From assembly GCF_000695255.1 (NCBI RefSeq), contig NZ_JMIB01000006.1, positions 1-64,000 of the forward strand: a stretch of DNA of 64,000 nt. The letters run 5' to 3'. Positions 27,064 to 35,615 of this stretch are shown here, one piece after another; position 1 is the stretch's first letter; every line of letters begins with the position of its first letter. The notes below the pieces were generated by a model. The model was not told the DNA's origin. It was given only the letters and a program-made list of their open reading frames with translations, and searched no databases. Origin of the DNA: Photobacterium galatheae. GTDB taxonomy: Bacteria; Pseudomonadota; Gammaproteobacteria; Enterobacterales; Vibrionaceae. A program made the translations under genes and the position numbers.

Positions 27064-27486
27064 TCAAAACAGCAGCGCTAAAAACGCATACCGTGCAGCT
27101 TTACCCACCAGAATATACAAAGCACAAAGCCCGGCACGCATCCGCAGCCAGCCCGCAGCCAGACAAAGGGGATCGCCAACAATCGGCACCCAGCTCAGCA
27201 ACAGAGGCCAGTACCCGTACTTTTTTATCCAACGGATAGCCTTATTATGACTCTGATTTTCTTCAGAAGTTTTATCAGGAAAGCAACGTCCCAAATAAAA
27301 ACTCACCATCCCACCAACGGTATTGCCTGCGGTCACGACAGCAACCAGTAACCAGACCGGATATGACGACTGTGTGAGTGCAGCCAACAGACCCGCTTCC
27401 GAGCCACCCGGCAATAAAGTCGCACTGAAAAGCCCGGTGAAAAACAGCCCCCACAGTAAGGCTTCTCCGGACCAGCTGAATACCAT
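27064..27486 (-). CDS. yqaA: DedA/SNARE-associated family inner membrane protein YqaA
   Basis: 140-residue membrane protein with four or so spans and the DedA/VTT features GLFSATLLPGGSEAGLLAAL and VPIVGDPLCLAAGWLRM. DedA proteins are linked to lipid carrier flipping and membrane homeostasis, but the role of YqaA itself is not settled. It starts 3 nt after the upstream oxidoreductase stop, so they form an operon. Confidence 0.85.
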   Translation of the reverse strand: MVFSWSGEALLWGLFFTGLFSATLLPGGSEAGLLAALTQSSYPVWLLVAVVTAGNTVGGMVSFYLGRCFPDKTSEENQSHNKAIRWIKKYGYWPLLLSWVPIVGDPLCLAAGWLRMRAGLCALYILVGKAARYAFLALLF

Positions 27487-27489
27487 ATT

Positions 27490-28440
27490 TTAACCTTGCA
27501 TCATCAGGACAACCTTACCTCGCGTCCGCCCTGTTTCAATCTGCCGATGAGCATCCGCCCCTCTGGACAATGGGAATTGTGCTGCAATATGAATCTTCAG
27601 CTCCCCGTTTGCCAACATCGCCAGCATCTGTTCGTTCTGCGCCACCGATGGTGACACCAGCATCCCCTGCGCATGCAGACCAGCGACTTTTGCAGAAGCA
27701 TTGACCGCTTCTGCTGTAATCGTGGGTACTGTGACAACACGTCCACCGGGTTTCACACAGGCGAGCGCTGCAATCCCCACCTCACCACCGACCAGATCGA
27801 TCAAAACATCAACAGGCTGGATCTGCGTCTTCAAATCGCCGGCCTGATAATCCACCGCCTCTGCCCCCAGAGAAGCAACAAACGCCAGATTTTCCGCCGA
27901 GCAGGTTGCCAGCACATTCGCTCCTTTCGCATGCGCCAGCTGCACGGCCAGATGGCCCACACCACCGGCCCCGGCCAGAATGAGCACCCGATCTTTCGGC
28001 CTCACCGAAGCTTTCTCCAGCGCTTGCCAGGCCGTTTGTCCGGCTAAAGGCAAGGCCGCAGCCTGCTCAAGAGTCACGACGTCCGGCACTTCACTCAGGC
28101 AGTGAGCGTCAACGACAATCTGCTCACTGTAAGCACCACCGTCCAGCGGAAAACCGATAAATCCGCACACCCGTTGCCCGACAGTCCACTGGGTCACATC
28201 CTCGCCAACCGCCAGAACCGTCCCAGCAATATCATAGCCGGGAACCCAAGGCAGTTTGTCTTTGTTCTGTTGTGCTGCCCAGCCCAGACCGGCACGGGTC
28301 TTCGCATCAATCGGATTGACCCCGGCATACGCAACCGCCACGAGCACCTGGCTGCCTTGCGGGGCAGAACTTGTGGCAGACTGCAATTGAAGGCAGTTGG
28401 CATCACCGAATGCCGAGATGGCAAGCTGTTGACATGTCAT
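27490..28440 (-). CDS. Zn-independent quinone oxidoreductase-like protein (MDR family)
   Basis: 316-residue medium-chain dehydrogenase/reductase of the QOR type. GroES-like N-terminal domain (AGVNPIDAKTRAG, PGYDIAGTV) and a Rossmann domain with the NADPH motif AGAGGVGHLAVQLA near 150. Catalytic Zn ligands of alcohol dehydrogenases are not evident. Substrate unknown; reduction of quinones or reactive alkenals is a reasonable guess. The ribosome binding site AAGGA lies before the ATG. Confidence 0.82.
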   Translation of the reverse strand: MTCQQLAISAFGDANCLQLQSATSSAPQGSQVLVAVAYAGVNPIDAKTRAGLGWAAQQNKDKLPWVPGYDIAGTVLAVGEDVTQWTVGQRVCGFIGFPLDGGAYSEQIVVDAHCLSEVPDVVTLEQAAALPLAGQTAWQALEKASVRPKDRVLILAGAGGVGHLAVQLAHAKGANVLATCSAENLAFVASLGAEAVDYQAGDLKTQIQPVDVLIDLVGGEVGIAALACVKPGGRVVTVPTITAEAVNASAKVAGLHAQGMLVSPSVAQNEQMLAMLANGELKIHIAAQFPLSRGADAHRQIETGRTRGKVVLMMQG

Positions 28441-28561
28441 GTGTGATTTTCCTTCTGATCTGTTGGAATTCCTTAACGCCAGCCAAAACTACCGCTTTCT
28501 GTTCGGAAATACCAGCCTCACAGCCTAGGTCAATCAGAGGGGGAAGGAAAATACAGCATAT

Positions 28562-28589
28562 AAAAAAACCCGGTACAGGACCGGGTTTT
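28562..28589 (-). terminator. Terminator of the tRNA array
   Basis: An AAAACCCGGT / ACCGGGTTTT stem with a 5-nt loop is followed on the minus strand by a T run. It lies directly after the last tRNA-Arg. Confidence 0.9.
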
Positions 28590-28595
28590 GAAAGG

Positions 28596-28672
28596 TGGCG
28601 CGTCCGGGAGGATTCGAACCTCCGACCGCCTGGTTCGTAGCCAGGTACTCTATCCAGCTGAGCTACGGACGC
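28596..28672 (-). tRNA. tRNA-Arg(ACG), acceptor type A
   Basis: 77-nt gene with encoded CCA, anticodon ACG in CTACGAA, and acceptor stem GCGTCCG / CGGACGC. Closely resembles E. coli argVYZQ. Last gene of the array. Confidence 0.98.
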
Positions 28673-28708
28673 GCAGATTGTTCGTGATGGGATCACGGTA
28701 CGAAATGA

Positions 28709-28785
28709 TGGCGCGCTCGGGAGGATTCGAACCTCCGACCGCCTGGTTCGTAGCCAGGTACTCTATCCAGCTGAGCTACGAGCGC
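28709..28785 (-). tRNA. tRNA-Arg(ACG), acceptor type B
   Basis: 77-nt gene, encoded CCA, anticodon ACG. Identical to the neighbours in the body but with acceptor stem GCGCTCG / CGAGCGC. Confidence 0.98.
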
Positions 28786-28831
28786 GCAGAATCAGTTTTT
28801 GAAGTAGCAATCCATTGATACTTGGAAATAA

Positions 28832-28908
28832 TGGCGCGTCCGGGAGGATTCGAACCTCCGACCGCCTGGTTCGTAGCCAGGTACTCTATCCAGCTGAGCT
28901 ACGGACGC
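28832..28908 (-). tRNA. tRNA-Arg(ACG), acceptor type A
   Basis: 77-nt gene, encoded CCA, anticodon ACG, acceptor stem GCGTCCG. Part of a tandemly repeated unit of about 235 bp. Confidence 0.98.
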
Positions 28909-28942
28909 GCAGGCTTCGTGATGGGATCACGGTACAGAATGA

Positions 28943-29019
28943 TGGCGCGCTCGGGAGGATTCGAACCTCCGACCGCCTGGTTCGTAGCCAGGTACTCTAT
29001 CCAGCTGAGCTACGAGCGC
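28943..29019 (-). tRNA. tRNA-Arg(ACG), acceptor type B
   Basis: 77-nt gene, encoded CCA, anticodon ACG, acceptor stem GCGCTCG. The spacer to the next gene upstream is nearly identical to that beside the 28709 copy. Confidence 0.98.
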
Positions 29020-29065
29020 GCAGAATCAGTTTTTGAAGTAGCAGTCCATTGATACTTGGTCAATA

Positions 29066-29142
29066 TGGCGCGTCCGGGAGGATTCGAACCTCCGACCGCC
29101 TGGTTCGTAGCCAGGTACTCTATCCAGCTGAGCTACGGACGC
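29066..29142 (-). tRNA. tRNA-Arg(ACG), acceptor type A
   Basis: 77-nt gene, encoded CCA, anticodon ACG, acceptor stem GCGTCCG. Follows the second tRNA-Ser in transcription order. Confidence 0.98.
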
Positions 29143-29190
29143 GCAGGCATTTCACACAATATCTAAAGGGACTCTAGCTATTGGGATGAA

Positions 29191-29282
29191 TGGCGGTGAA
29201 GGAGGGATTCGAACCCTCGATACGGGATAAACCGTATACTCCCTTAGCAGGGGAGCGCCTTCAGCCTCTCGGCCACCTCACC
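29191..29282 (-). tRNA. tRNA-Ser(GCT)
   Basis: 92-nt gene with the long variable arm of class II tRNAs, anticodon GCT in CTGCTAAG, and encoded CCA. Equivalent of E. coli serV, which also sits between csrA and the tRNA-Arg genes. Confidence 0.97.
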
Positions 29283-29292
29283 ACACAAATAA

Positions 29293-29369
29293 TGGCGCGC
29301 TCGGGAGGATTCGAACCTCCGACCGCCTGGTTCGTAGCCAGGTACTCTATCCAGCTGAGCTACGAGCGC
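29293..29369 (-). tRNA. tRNA-Arg(ACG), acceptor type B
   Basis: 77-nt gene, encoded CCA, anticodon ACG, acceptor stem GCGCTCG. Only 10 nt separate it from the downstream tRNA-Ser. Confidence 0.98.
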
Positions 29370-29414
29370 GCAGAATCTTGTGTTTCTACAATGCGTTGCA
29401 TTGTTGTCAAATTA

Positions 29415-29491
29415 TGGCGCGTCCGGGAGGATTCGAACCTCCGACCGCCTGGTTCGTAGCCAGGTACTCTATCCAGCTGAGCTACGGACGC
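29415..29491 (-). tRNA. tRNA-Arg(ACG), acceptor type A
   Basis: 77-nt gene, encoded CCA, anticodon ACG, acceptor stem GCGTCCG. Second gene of the array in transcription order. Confidence 0.98.
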
Positions 29492-29523
29492 GCAATTGCA
29501 AGTTTCACTTCTTCGAAAAGAAA

Positions 29524-29615
29524 TGGCGGTGAAGGAGGGATTCGAACCCTCGATACGGGATAAACCGTATACTCCCTTAGCAGGGGAGCGCCTTCAGCCT
29601 CTCGGCCACCTCACC
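29524..29615 (-). tRNA. tRNA-Ser(GCT)
   Basis: 92-nt gene apparently identical to the copy at 29191-29282, with anticodon GCT and encoded CCA. First gene of the array; the csrA terminator lies upstream, so the array should have its own promoter between 29616 and 29785. Confidence 0.97.
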
Positions 29616-29785
29616 GTCTTGCGGTCGCTCATATTACTGTCAGGCAAAAATAAGTCAAACACTTTATTGAGAAAAAGTACCTTTCCGCCCTTGGCTGGAC
29701 ACTTAATCGCCAAACCGCTAACAAAAACAACCTAAGCGGTACAACCGCCTCTATTTTCTGACCAAACTCAGCTGGTCGACGAAAA

Positions 29786-29813
29786 CAAAAAAGGCCAGCA
29801 TTTATGCCGACCT
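29786..29813 (-). terminator. Terminator of csrA
   Basis: On the minus strand a 10-bp stem with two G-U pairs (AGGTCGGCAT / ATGCTGGCCT) is followed by a T run. It is 17 nt past the csrA stop. Confidence 0.8.
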
Positions 29814-29829
29814 CTTTATAAAACAGGAA

Positions 29830-30027
29830 TTAGTAGTTACCCGAGCCTTGTGTTCCGGTATCTTTCTCTGCCTGTATACGCATGTAAATTTCTTCACGGT
29901 GAACAGACACTTCTTTCGGCGCATTAACACCGATGCGAACCTGATTTCCTTTCACACCAAGTACGGTTACAGTTACTTCGTCACCGATCATCAGCGTCTC
30001 ACCTACACGACGAGTCAAAATTAGCAT
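29830..30027 (-). CDS. csrA: Carbon storage regulator CsrA
   Basis: Dimeric RNA-binding protein that recognises GGA in hairpin loops near ribosome binding sites and controls carbon flow, motility and biofilm. The 65 residues match the family ([34 protein letters not shown], with Arg44-type VHRE). An AAGGAG ribosome binding site precedes the start. Its activity in relatives is antagonised by sRNAs under the BarA/UvrY system; barA is also in this window. Confidence 0.98.
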   Translation of the reverse strand: MLILTRRVGETLMIGDEVTVTVLGVKGNQVRIGVNAPKEVSVHREEIYMRIQAEKDTGTQGSGNY

Positions 30028-30060
30028 TCGATTGCTCCTTGAGTAATCTTACTTTTAATT

Positions 30061-30088
30061 AGTTTAAACAAGGCCATTATTCATTCAA
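30061..30088 (-). promoter_or_regulatory. Possible proximal promoter of csrA
   Basis: On the minus strand TTGAAT (30088-30083) and TAAACT (30066-30061) are 16 bp apart, about 35 nt upstream of csrA. E. coli csrA has several promoters, so others may exist further upstream. Confidence 0.4.
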
Positions 30089-30348
30089 CAATGTCCTTCG
30101 GGTTCATGGTCACTGCTCAAGAAACAGCGAGAAGTGGGCGATTATCCAGACTTTGACAATCAACCACAAACATTTTCTGCATCAGGCATACAGCTCAGAT
30201 CCATCTTGAATCACTGTATATGACCACCTGCCCGAGCATCCACTGTCAGGTTCAACGACTCAATTGCCTGTAATTGTAGCACTTTCTTCATCATTGATGT
30301 CGACTGGAGCACAGCCGACATCAAACACTTCAGTGCGAGCAACCGGAA
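30089..30348. other. Non-coding gap between alaS and csrA
   Basis: Part of a 321-base gap. It holds a hairpin GATGTCG / CGACATC at 30296-30322, just after alaS but without a T tract. I see no credible gene. In Pseudomonas and, as far as I recall, Vibrio cholerae, an aspartokinase gene (lysC) lies here. Confidence 0.5.
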
Positions 30349-32973
30349 TCAGAGACGTTCACTCAACCAAGGAGACACACTATCCAGAGCGGCTGGTAAT
30401 GCGCCAGCATCTGTACCGCCAGCCTGAGCCATATCAGGACGACCGCCGCCCTTTCCGCCAACCTGCTGAGCCACCATATTGATCAGCTCGCCGGCTTTCA
30501 CTTTGGCTGTCATATCTTTGGTCACACCAGCAATCAGGCCAACTTTACCATCGCTGACATTCCCCAGTACGACGACACCGCTTCCCAGCTTGTTTTTCAG
30601 CTCGTCAACCATACCACGGAGTGCTTTGTTATCTGCACCGTCAAGCTTCGCAATCAAGACCTTAGTCCCATTGATATCTTGTACCTGATTGATCAGACCA
30701 GCACTTTCCTGAGCCGCCAGTTTGTCTTTCAGTTGCTGAATTTCTTTTTCCAGCTGTCTGTTCTGCGCAACCAACGCGCTGACTTTACTGGTCACAGACG
30801 CTGAGTCAGCCTTCAACAGGCTGGCAGTTTCTGCCAGTTGGTTGTCCTGTGCATGCAGTGCAGCAATGGCACCTTCACCAGTCACCGCTTCAATACGGCG
30901 AATTCCGGCAGCAATGCCCCCTTCAGAGACAATCTTGAACAGACCAATGTCACCCGTCTGACGTGCGTGAATACCGCCGCACAGCTCAGTTGAAAAATCG
31001 CCCATGCTCAGAACACGGACTTCATCGTCATACTTCTCACCAAACAGCGCCATTGCGCCTTTGGATTTCGCCGCTTCGATATCCATGATGTTGGTTTCAA
31101 TCACATGGTTCAGGCGGATCTGCTCGTTGACAATACGCTCGATCTTGCGCAGTTGCTCCGGTTTCACCGACTCCAGGTGTGAAAAGTCAAAACGCAGGCC
31201 GTCTGGTTTCACCAGTGAACCTTTCTGAGCCACATGCTCACCCAGTTCCTGACGCAATGCCGCATGCAGCAGGTGAGTTGCGGAGTGGTTCAGGCTAATC
31301 GCGGCGCGACGCGCTACATCAACCACAGCATTCAGGCTGTCACCGACAGACAGGCTGCCTTCATTCAGGGTTCCCTGATGACCAATGGCATCACCGAACT
31401 TCTGAGTATCTTCAACCTTAAACATCACACCGTTGCCAGACAGGACACCGGTATCGCCACACTGACCGCCTGATTCCGCATAGAAAGGCGTATGATCCAG
31501 AATGACCAGTGCTTTCTCCCCGGCAGTAATCGCATCAACCGCTTCACCATCGCGGAACAGCGCAACCACCTTGCCTTCACCCTGTGTGCCTTCATAGCCA
31601 CAGAACTCTGTTTCCGCATCAACTTTGACGCTGTCGTTATAATCCACACCGAACTGACCGGCTTCGCGCGCACGCTGACGCTGTGCTTCCATCGCATTGT
31701 TGAACCCTTCTTCATCAATGCTGAAACCGCGCTCACGAGCAACGTCGTTCGTCAAATCAGCCGGGAAACCGTAAGTATCATACAGTTTGAATACAGTCTC
31801 ACCGTCCAGCACTTTGCCATCCAGTGTTTCCAGGGCTTCGTTCAGAATCGCCATACCACGATCCAGGGTACGGCCGAAGTTCTCTTCTTCAATCTTCAGA
31901 ACTTTCTCAACCATGGCCTGCTGTTGTTTCAGTGCTTCGCCCGCACTGCCCATCACTTCAGCCAGCGGACCAACCAATTTATAGAAGAAAGCACCTTTCG
32001 CACCCAGTTTGTTCCCATGACGTACCGCCCGGCGAATAATCCGGCGCAGCACATAGCCTCGGCCTTCGTTGGACGGCATCACACCATCAACAATCAGATA
32101 CGCACAGGAACGGATATGGTCTGCAACCACGCGCAGTGACTGGTTCGACAAGTCGTCATAACCAATCACAGATGCCGCCTCTTTGATCAGTGTCTGGAAG
32201 ATATCAATTTCGTAGTTCGAGTGGACGTTCTGCATGATGGCAGCCAGACGCTCAATCCCCATACCGGTATCGACAGATGGCTTCGGCAGCGGCTCCATGT
32301 TGCCATCGGCATGACGGTTGAACTGCATGAACACGATGTTCCAGATCTCAATGAAACGATCGCCATCTTCTTCCGGAGAACCTGGAGGACCACCCCAGAT
32401 GTGATCACCATGATCGTAAAAAATCTCAGTACACGGACCACAAGGACCGGTGTCACCCATTTGCCAGAAGTTATCCGATTCAAAGGCTTTGCCACCTTGT
32501 TTATCACCGATACGGATAATTCGGTCTTCAGGCAGACCAATCACTTTATGCCAGATATCGAATGCTTCATCATCCGTCTGGTAAACAGTCACCAGCAGAC
32601 GCTCTTTCGGCAGTTTCAGCACATCGGTCAGGAACGCCCAGCCAAACTGAATCGCATCTTCCTTGAAATAATCACCAAAACTGAAGTTACCCAGCATTTC
32701 AAAGAACGTGTGGTGACGGGCTGTAAAACCGACATTTTCCAGGTCGTTGTGTTTACCGCCAGCACGTACACAGCGCTGTGCCGTGGTCGCTCGGGTGTAG
32801 CTACGCTTTTCCAGACCCAGAAAAGTATCTTTAAACTGGTTCATCCCCGCATTCGTGAACAGCAGGGTCGGGTCATTGGCTGGAACCAGTGACGAACTCT
32901 CGACGATCTGGTGGCCTTTGCTTTCAAAAAACGTAAGAAACGCACGGCGAATCTCATCAGTGCTCATGTACAT
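30349..32973 (-). CDS. alaS: Alanyl-tRNA synthetase
   Basis: Charges tRNA-Ala and edits Ser/Gly mischarging. The 874 residues show the class II catalytic core ([42 protein letters not shown]), the editing domain with zinc ligands HSATH and CGGIH, a coiled coil, and the C-Ala domain ending [12 protein letters not shown]. The usual CGGTH is CGGIH here; the Cys and His metal ligands are kept, so activity should be intact. The ATG at 32973 has AGGA seven bases upstream. Confidence 0.97.
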   Translation of the reverse strand: MYMSTDEIRRAFLTFFESKGHQIVESSSLVPANDPTLLFTNAGMNQFKDTFLGLEKRSYTRATTAQRCVRAGGKHNDLENVGFTARHHTFFEMLGNFSFGDYFKEDAIQFGWAFLTDVLKLPKERLLVTVYQTDDEAFDIWHKVIGLPEDRIIRIGDKQGGKAFESDNFWQMGDTGPCGPCTEIFYDHGDHIWGGPPGSPEEDGDRFIEIWNIVFMQFNRHADGNMEPLPKPSVDTGMGIERLAAIMQNVHSNYEIDIFQTLIKEAASVIGYDDLSNQSLRVVADHIRSCAYLIVDGVMPSNEGRGYVLRRIIRRAVRHGNKLGAKGAFFYKLVGPLAEVMGSAGEALKQQQAMVEKVLKIEEENFGRTLDRGMAILNEALETLDGKVLDGETVFKLYDTYGFPADLTNDVARERGFSIDEEGFNNAMEAQRQRAREAGQFGVDYNDSVKVDAETEFCGYEGTQGEGKVVALFRDGEAVDAITAGEKALVILDHTPFYAESGGQCGDTGVLSGNGVMFKVEDTQKFGDAIGHQGTLNEGSLSVGDSLNAVVDVARRAAISLNHSATHLLHAALRQELGEHVAQKGSLVKPDGLRFDFSHLESVKPEQLRKIERIVNEQIRLNHVIETNIMDIEAAKSKGAMALFGEKYDDEVRVLSMGDFSTELCGGIHARQTGDIGLFKIVSEGGIAAGIRRIEAVTGEGAIAALHAQDNQLAETASLLKADSASVTSKVSALVAQNRQLEKEIQQLKDKLAAQESAGLINQVQDINGTKVLIAKLDGADNKALRGMVDELKNKLGSGVVVLGNVSDGKVGLIAGVTKDMTAKVKAGELINMVAQQVGGKGGGRPDMAQAGGTDAGALPAALDSVSPWLSERL

Positions 32974-33159
32974 TTGAAAATCCTGAATAATGCTGTGTTA
33001 ATCACTCTGCCTGCAACTGTGATTCAGTTGTCTGCGGCGAGGCTGTGAAGCCAGTCCGCAAGCAGGTTTAATCAGACTAAGATAAAAGGTTTGCCGACTA
33101 TTATAAAACAACGCGGGTTTGACAGGAAATGTTCTGTTAACACATTAGAAAAATCGGTC

Positions 33160-33621
33160 TTAATATTCATCGTCAACCGACAATGCATAACGGATTTGAT
33201 CAAAGTCGAAACCACGGGACTGCATAAAACGTAAACGGCGTGCTTTCTCTTTCGGTGTTTCCATCGGAGCATCACCAAATTTTCGCTGAGCAACACTTTT
33301 GGCCTGTTCGTACCAGTCGACGTCTGCTTCATCTAATGCTTGTCGGATACACAGCTCATGGACGCCCTTCATTTTCATTTCCTGCTGAATCCGCAGCTTG
33401 CCCCAGCCTTTAGCCAGCCCAGACCGTATCGCCATGGCGGCATAACGCGCATCATCGAGCCAGTTATAATCCTGGCAGTAGGCAATGGCCTCACTGACTT
33501 CCGGGTCACTGTAGCCTCGCTGTTTCAGCTTTCGCTGCAACTCTCGTTCAGCATGATCCCGACGCGACAGATAACCAACCGCCGCTTCTTTCGCTGATAT
33601 TTTGGGAGCCTGTCTCCTCAC
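33160..33621 (-). CDS. recX: Regulatory protein RecX
   Basis: Inhibits RecA filament growth and coprotease activity. The protein is made of three-helix repeats (YLSRRDHAERELQRKLKQRGY, WLDDARYAAMAIRSGLAKGWGKLRI, FMQSRGFDFDQIRYAL). I start it at the GTG 33621 (153 aa), preceded by GAGGG. The open frame runs on upstream without family similarity. It lies 155 nt downstream of recA on the same strand, so read-through after SOS induction is likely. Confidence 0.92.
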   Translation of the reverse strand: MRRQAPKISAKEAAVGYLSRRDHAERELQRKLKQRGYSDPEVSEAIAYCQDYNWLDDARYAAMAIRSGLAKGWGKLRIQQEMKMKGVHELCIRQALDEADVDWYEQAKSVAQRKFGDAPMETPKEKARRLRFMQSRGFDFDQIRYALSVDDEY

Positions 33622-33776
33622 GGGTACCCTCAACTCACTTCTTGGTTCCGCATATTTGCTCCAAAAACAACGGGCACTGACTTTGGTGTGCCCACCGCCG
33701 TACAGCGCCCGTTGCTTCAAGCTTATTTGTGCTCTGATTCCGGAACACAAATGTTCGCAGTTATCTCATACTCAGA

Positions 33777-34844
33777 TTAAAAAGCATCGTCCTGCTGTGC
33801 TTCAAACTTTTCGGCCTCAGCACCGGTCAGCTCACCTTCTTCATCAGAAAGATTCGCCGGGCTCAACAGCTGCTCACGCAATTGCTTTTCAATGGTCTGA
33901 GCAACTTCCGAATTCTCAGCCAGATATTTACAAGCATTCGCTTTACCCTGACCAATCTTGTCACCCTGATAGCTGTACCAAGCACCGGCTTTTTCGATCA
34001 GTTTCTGTTTCACACCCAGGTCAATCAGCTCACCATTGCGGTTGAAGCCCTGTCCGTACAGAATCTGTGTCTCCGCTTGCTTGAATGGCGCAGCCACTTT
34101 GTTCTTCACGACTTTGATGCGGGTTTCGTTCCCCACCACTTCGTCGCCTTCTTTAATGGCACCGGTCCGGCGAATATCCAGACGCACAGAGGCGTAGAAT
34201 TTCAGAGCGTTACCACCTGTGGTGGTTTCCGGGTTCCCGAACATCACACCGATCTTCATCCGGATCTGGTTGATGAAGATACACATACAGTTCGACTGCT
34301 TCAGGTTACCGGTCAGCTTACGCATCGCCTGAGACAGCATCCGCGCTTGCAGACCCATGTGAGAGTCACCCATTTCGCCTTCGATTTCAGCTTTCGGCGT
34401 CAGTGCAGCCACGGAGTCGACAACAATCAGATCAACGGCACCGGAACGGGCCAGCGCATCACAGATTTCCAGTGCCTGCTCACCGGTATCCGGCTGAGAC
34501 ACCAGCAGCTCGTCAATGTTTACGCCCAGTTTCTTCGCATAAATCGGATCCAGCGCGTGCTCGGCATCAATGAAAGCACAGGTTTTTCCTTTACGCTGTG
34601 CCGCAGCAATCGTTTCCAGTGTCAGCGTTGTTTTACCTGAAGATTCCGGCCCGTAAATTTCAACAATACGACCCATTGGCAGGCCGCCAGCGCCCAGTGC
34701 GATATCCAGTGACAAAGAACCGGTTGAGATGGTTTCAATATCCATCGTACGGTTGTCACCCAGCTTCATGATGGAACCTTTACCGAACTGCTTTTCAATC
34801 TGACCCAGGGCAGCGGCAAGAGCCTTCTGTTTGTTATCGTCCAT
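33777..34844 (-). CDS. recA: Recombinase RecA
   Basis: Strand-exchange ATPase and LexA coprotease. The 355 residues carry Walker A GPESSGKT at 65-72 and the loop segments ([24 protein letters not shown]), with the acidic C-terminal tail. The ATG at 34844 has GGAG six bases upstream; a TTG four codons earlier overlaps that ribosome binding site and is unlikely. A LexA box sits in the promoter. Confidence 0.98.
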   Translation of the reverse strand: MDDNKQKALAAALGQIEKQFGKGSIMKLGDNRTMDIETISTGSLSLDIALGAGGLPMGRIVEIYGPESSGKTTLTLETIAAAQRKGKTCAFIDAEHALDPIYAKKLGVNIDELLVSQPDTGEQALEICDALARSGAVDLIVVDSVAALTPKAEIEGEMGDSHMGLQARMLSQAMRKLTGNLKQSNCMCIFINQIRMKIGVMFGNPETTTGGNALKFYASVRLDIRRTGAIKEGDEVVGNETRIKVVKNKVAAPFKQAETQILYGQGFNRNGELIDLGVKQKLIEKAGAWYSYQGDKIGQGKANACKYLAENSEVAQTIEKQLREQLLSPANLSDEEGELTGAEAEKFEAQQDDAF

Positions 34845-34889
34845 TCGACTCTCCAACGGATGCTAATTCATTCAATCAAAGTTGTGTTT

Positions 34890-34917
34890 AGTATACTGTC
34901 TATTCATACAGTGTCTA
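34890..34917 (-). promoter_or_regulatory. recA promoter with LexA (SOS) box
   Basis: On the minus strand -35 TAGACA (34917-34912) and -10 TATACT (34895-34890) flank a 16-bp spacer. That spacer is the SOS box CTGTATGAATAGACAG (34911-34896), which fits CTG-N10-CAG. LexA binding would therefore block RNA polymerase directly. Confidence 0.92.
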
Positions 34918-34973
34918 GCACTGGATGGCATTTTTTTCCGCGCCCGGTTATCGGCCGAACCAGATTGTGATCT

Positions 34974-35462
34974 TCACTGCATCTGGTTCAGACGATCCAA
35001 AATTCCTTGCAGCGCCCGCGCGACAGCCTGCTCACGCACGCTCTGTCGGTCACCGCGAAAACAACAGGTTTCCAGTAACAGCCACCCCGTTGTATCCGCC
35101 CAAGCAAAACAGACCGTCCCAACCGGTTTGTCCGGCGTGCCGCCATCCGGACCAGCAATCCCACTGATAGCAACACTGATCTGCCCGCGCGAATGAATTA
35201 AGGCACCTTGCGCCATTTCTTTCACGACTGGCTCACTCACAGCGCCATATTCGGTCAGCGTCTCTGCCCGCACGCCCAACATATCTTGCTTGGCTTCATT
35301 GCTGTAGGTGACGAAAGCACAATCGAACCAGCCTGAACTTCCCGCAATCTCAGTGATGGCTGCAGAGACACCGCCACCGGTGCAGGATTCCGCAGTCACC
35401 GCTCGCCATTGCCGGGCTTTCAGAGCCTGCCCAACCTGTCTTGCTAAAGATATCGCTGTCAT
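34974..35462 (-). CDS. pncC: Nicotinamide-nucleotide amidohydrolase PncC (CinA C-terminal family)
   Basis: Deamidates NMN to nicotinate mononucleotide for NAD recycling. The 162 residues match the stand-alone CinA C-terminal domain ([36 protein letters not shown]). The ATG at 35462 has a GGAGGA ribosome binding site. It is divergent from mutS and upstream of recA on the same strand, as in E. coli (ygaD). Confidence 0.95.
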   Translation of the reverse strand: MTAISLARQVGQALKARQWRAVTAESCTGGGVSAAITEIAGSSGWFDCAFVTYSNEAKQDMLGVRAETLTEYGAVSEPVVKEMAQGALIHSRGQISVAISGIAGPDGGTPDKPVGTVCFAWADTTGWLLLETCCFRGDRQSVREQAVARALQGILDRLNQMQ

Positions 35463-35615
35463 CTGCTTTCCTCCGTGCGCAGTCAATCCCGCCACCTTAC
35501 TCGGTTGTCCCATGGGCATCAAGCCATAGAAATTCGCCGGATCCCCCTTTGCCCAAAAGCGCCTTTCACGTATCCTAGGCAGCCTGATTTTTCTCGGTTT
35601 GAAGCGGGCAACAGC

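Noticed and set aside
28596..29615. Regularly spaced repeats resembling a CRISPR array
   Set aside because: The repeats are 77-nt tRNA-Arg genes with cloverleaf structure and encoded CCA; the spacers are partly identical to each other.
28588..29735. Plus-strand open reading frames across the tRNA array with repeated GFEPPTAWFVARYSIQLSY peptides
   Set aside because: They are antisense translations of the tRNA-Arg and tRNA-Ser genes, a well-known annotation artefact; no ribosome binding sites or independent conservation.
35475..35615. In-frame 5' extension of mutS
   Set aside because: The added residues overlap the divergent pncC start and have no similarity to MutS; the GTG at 35616 gives the family length.
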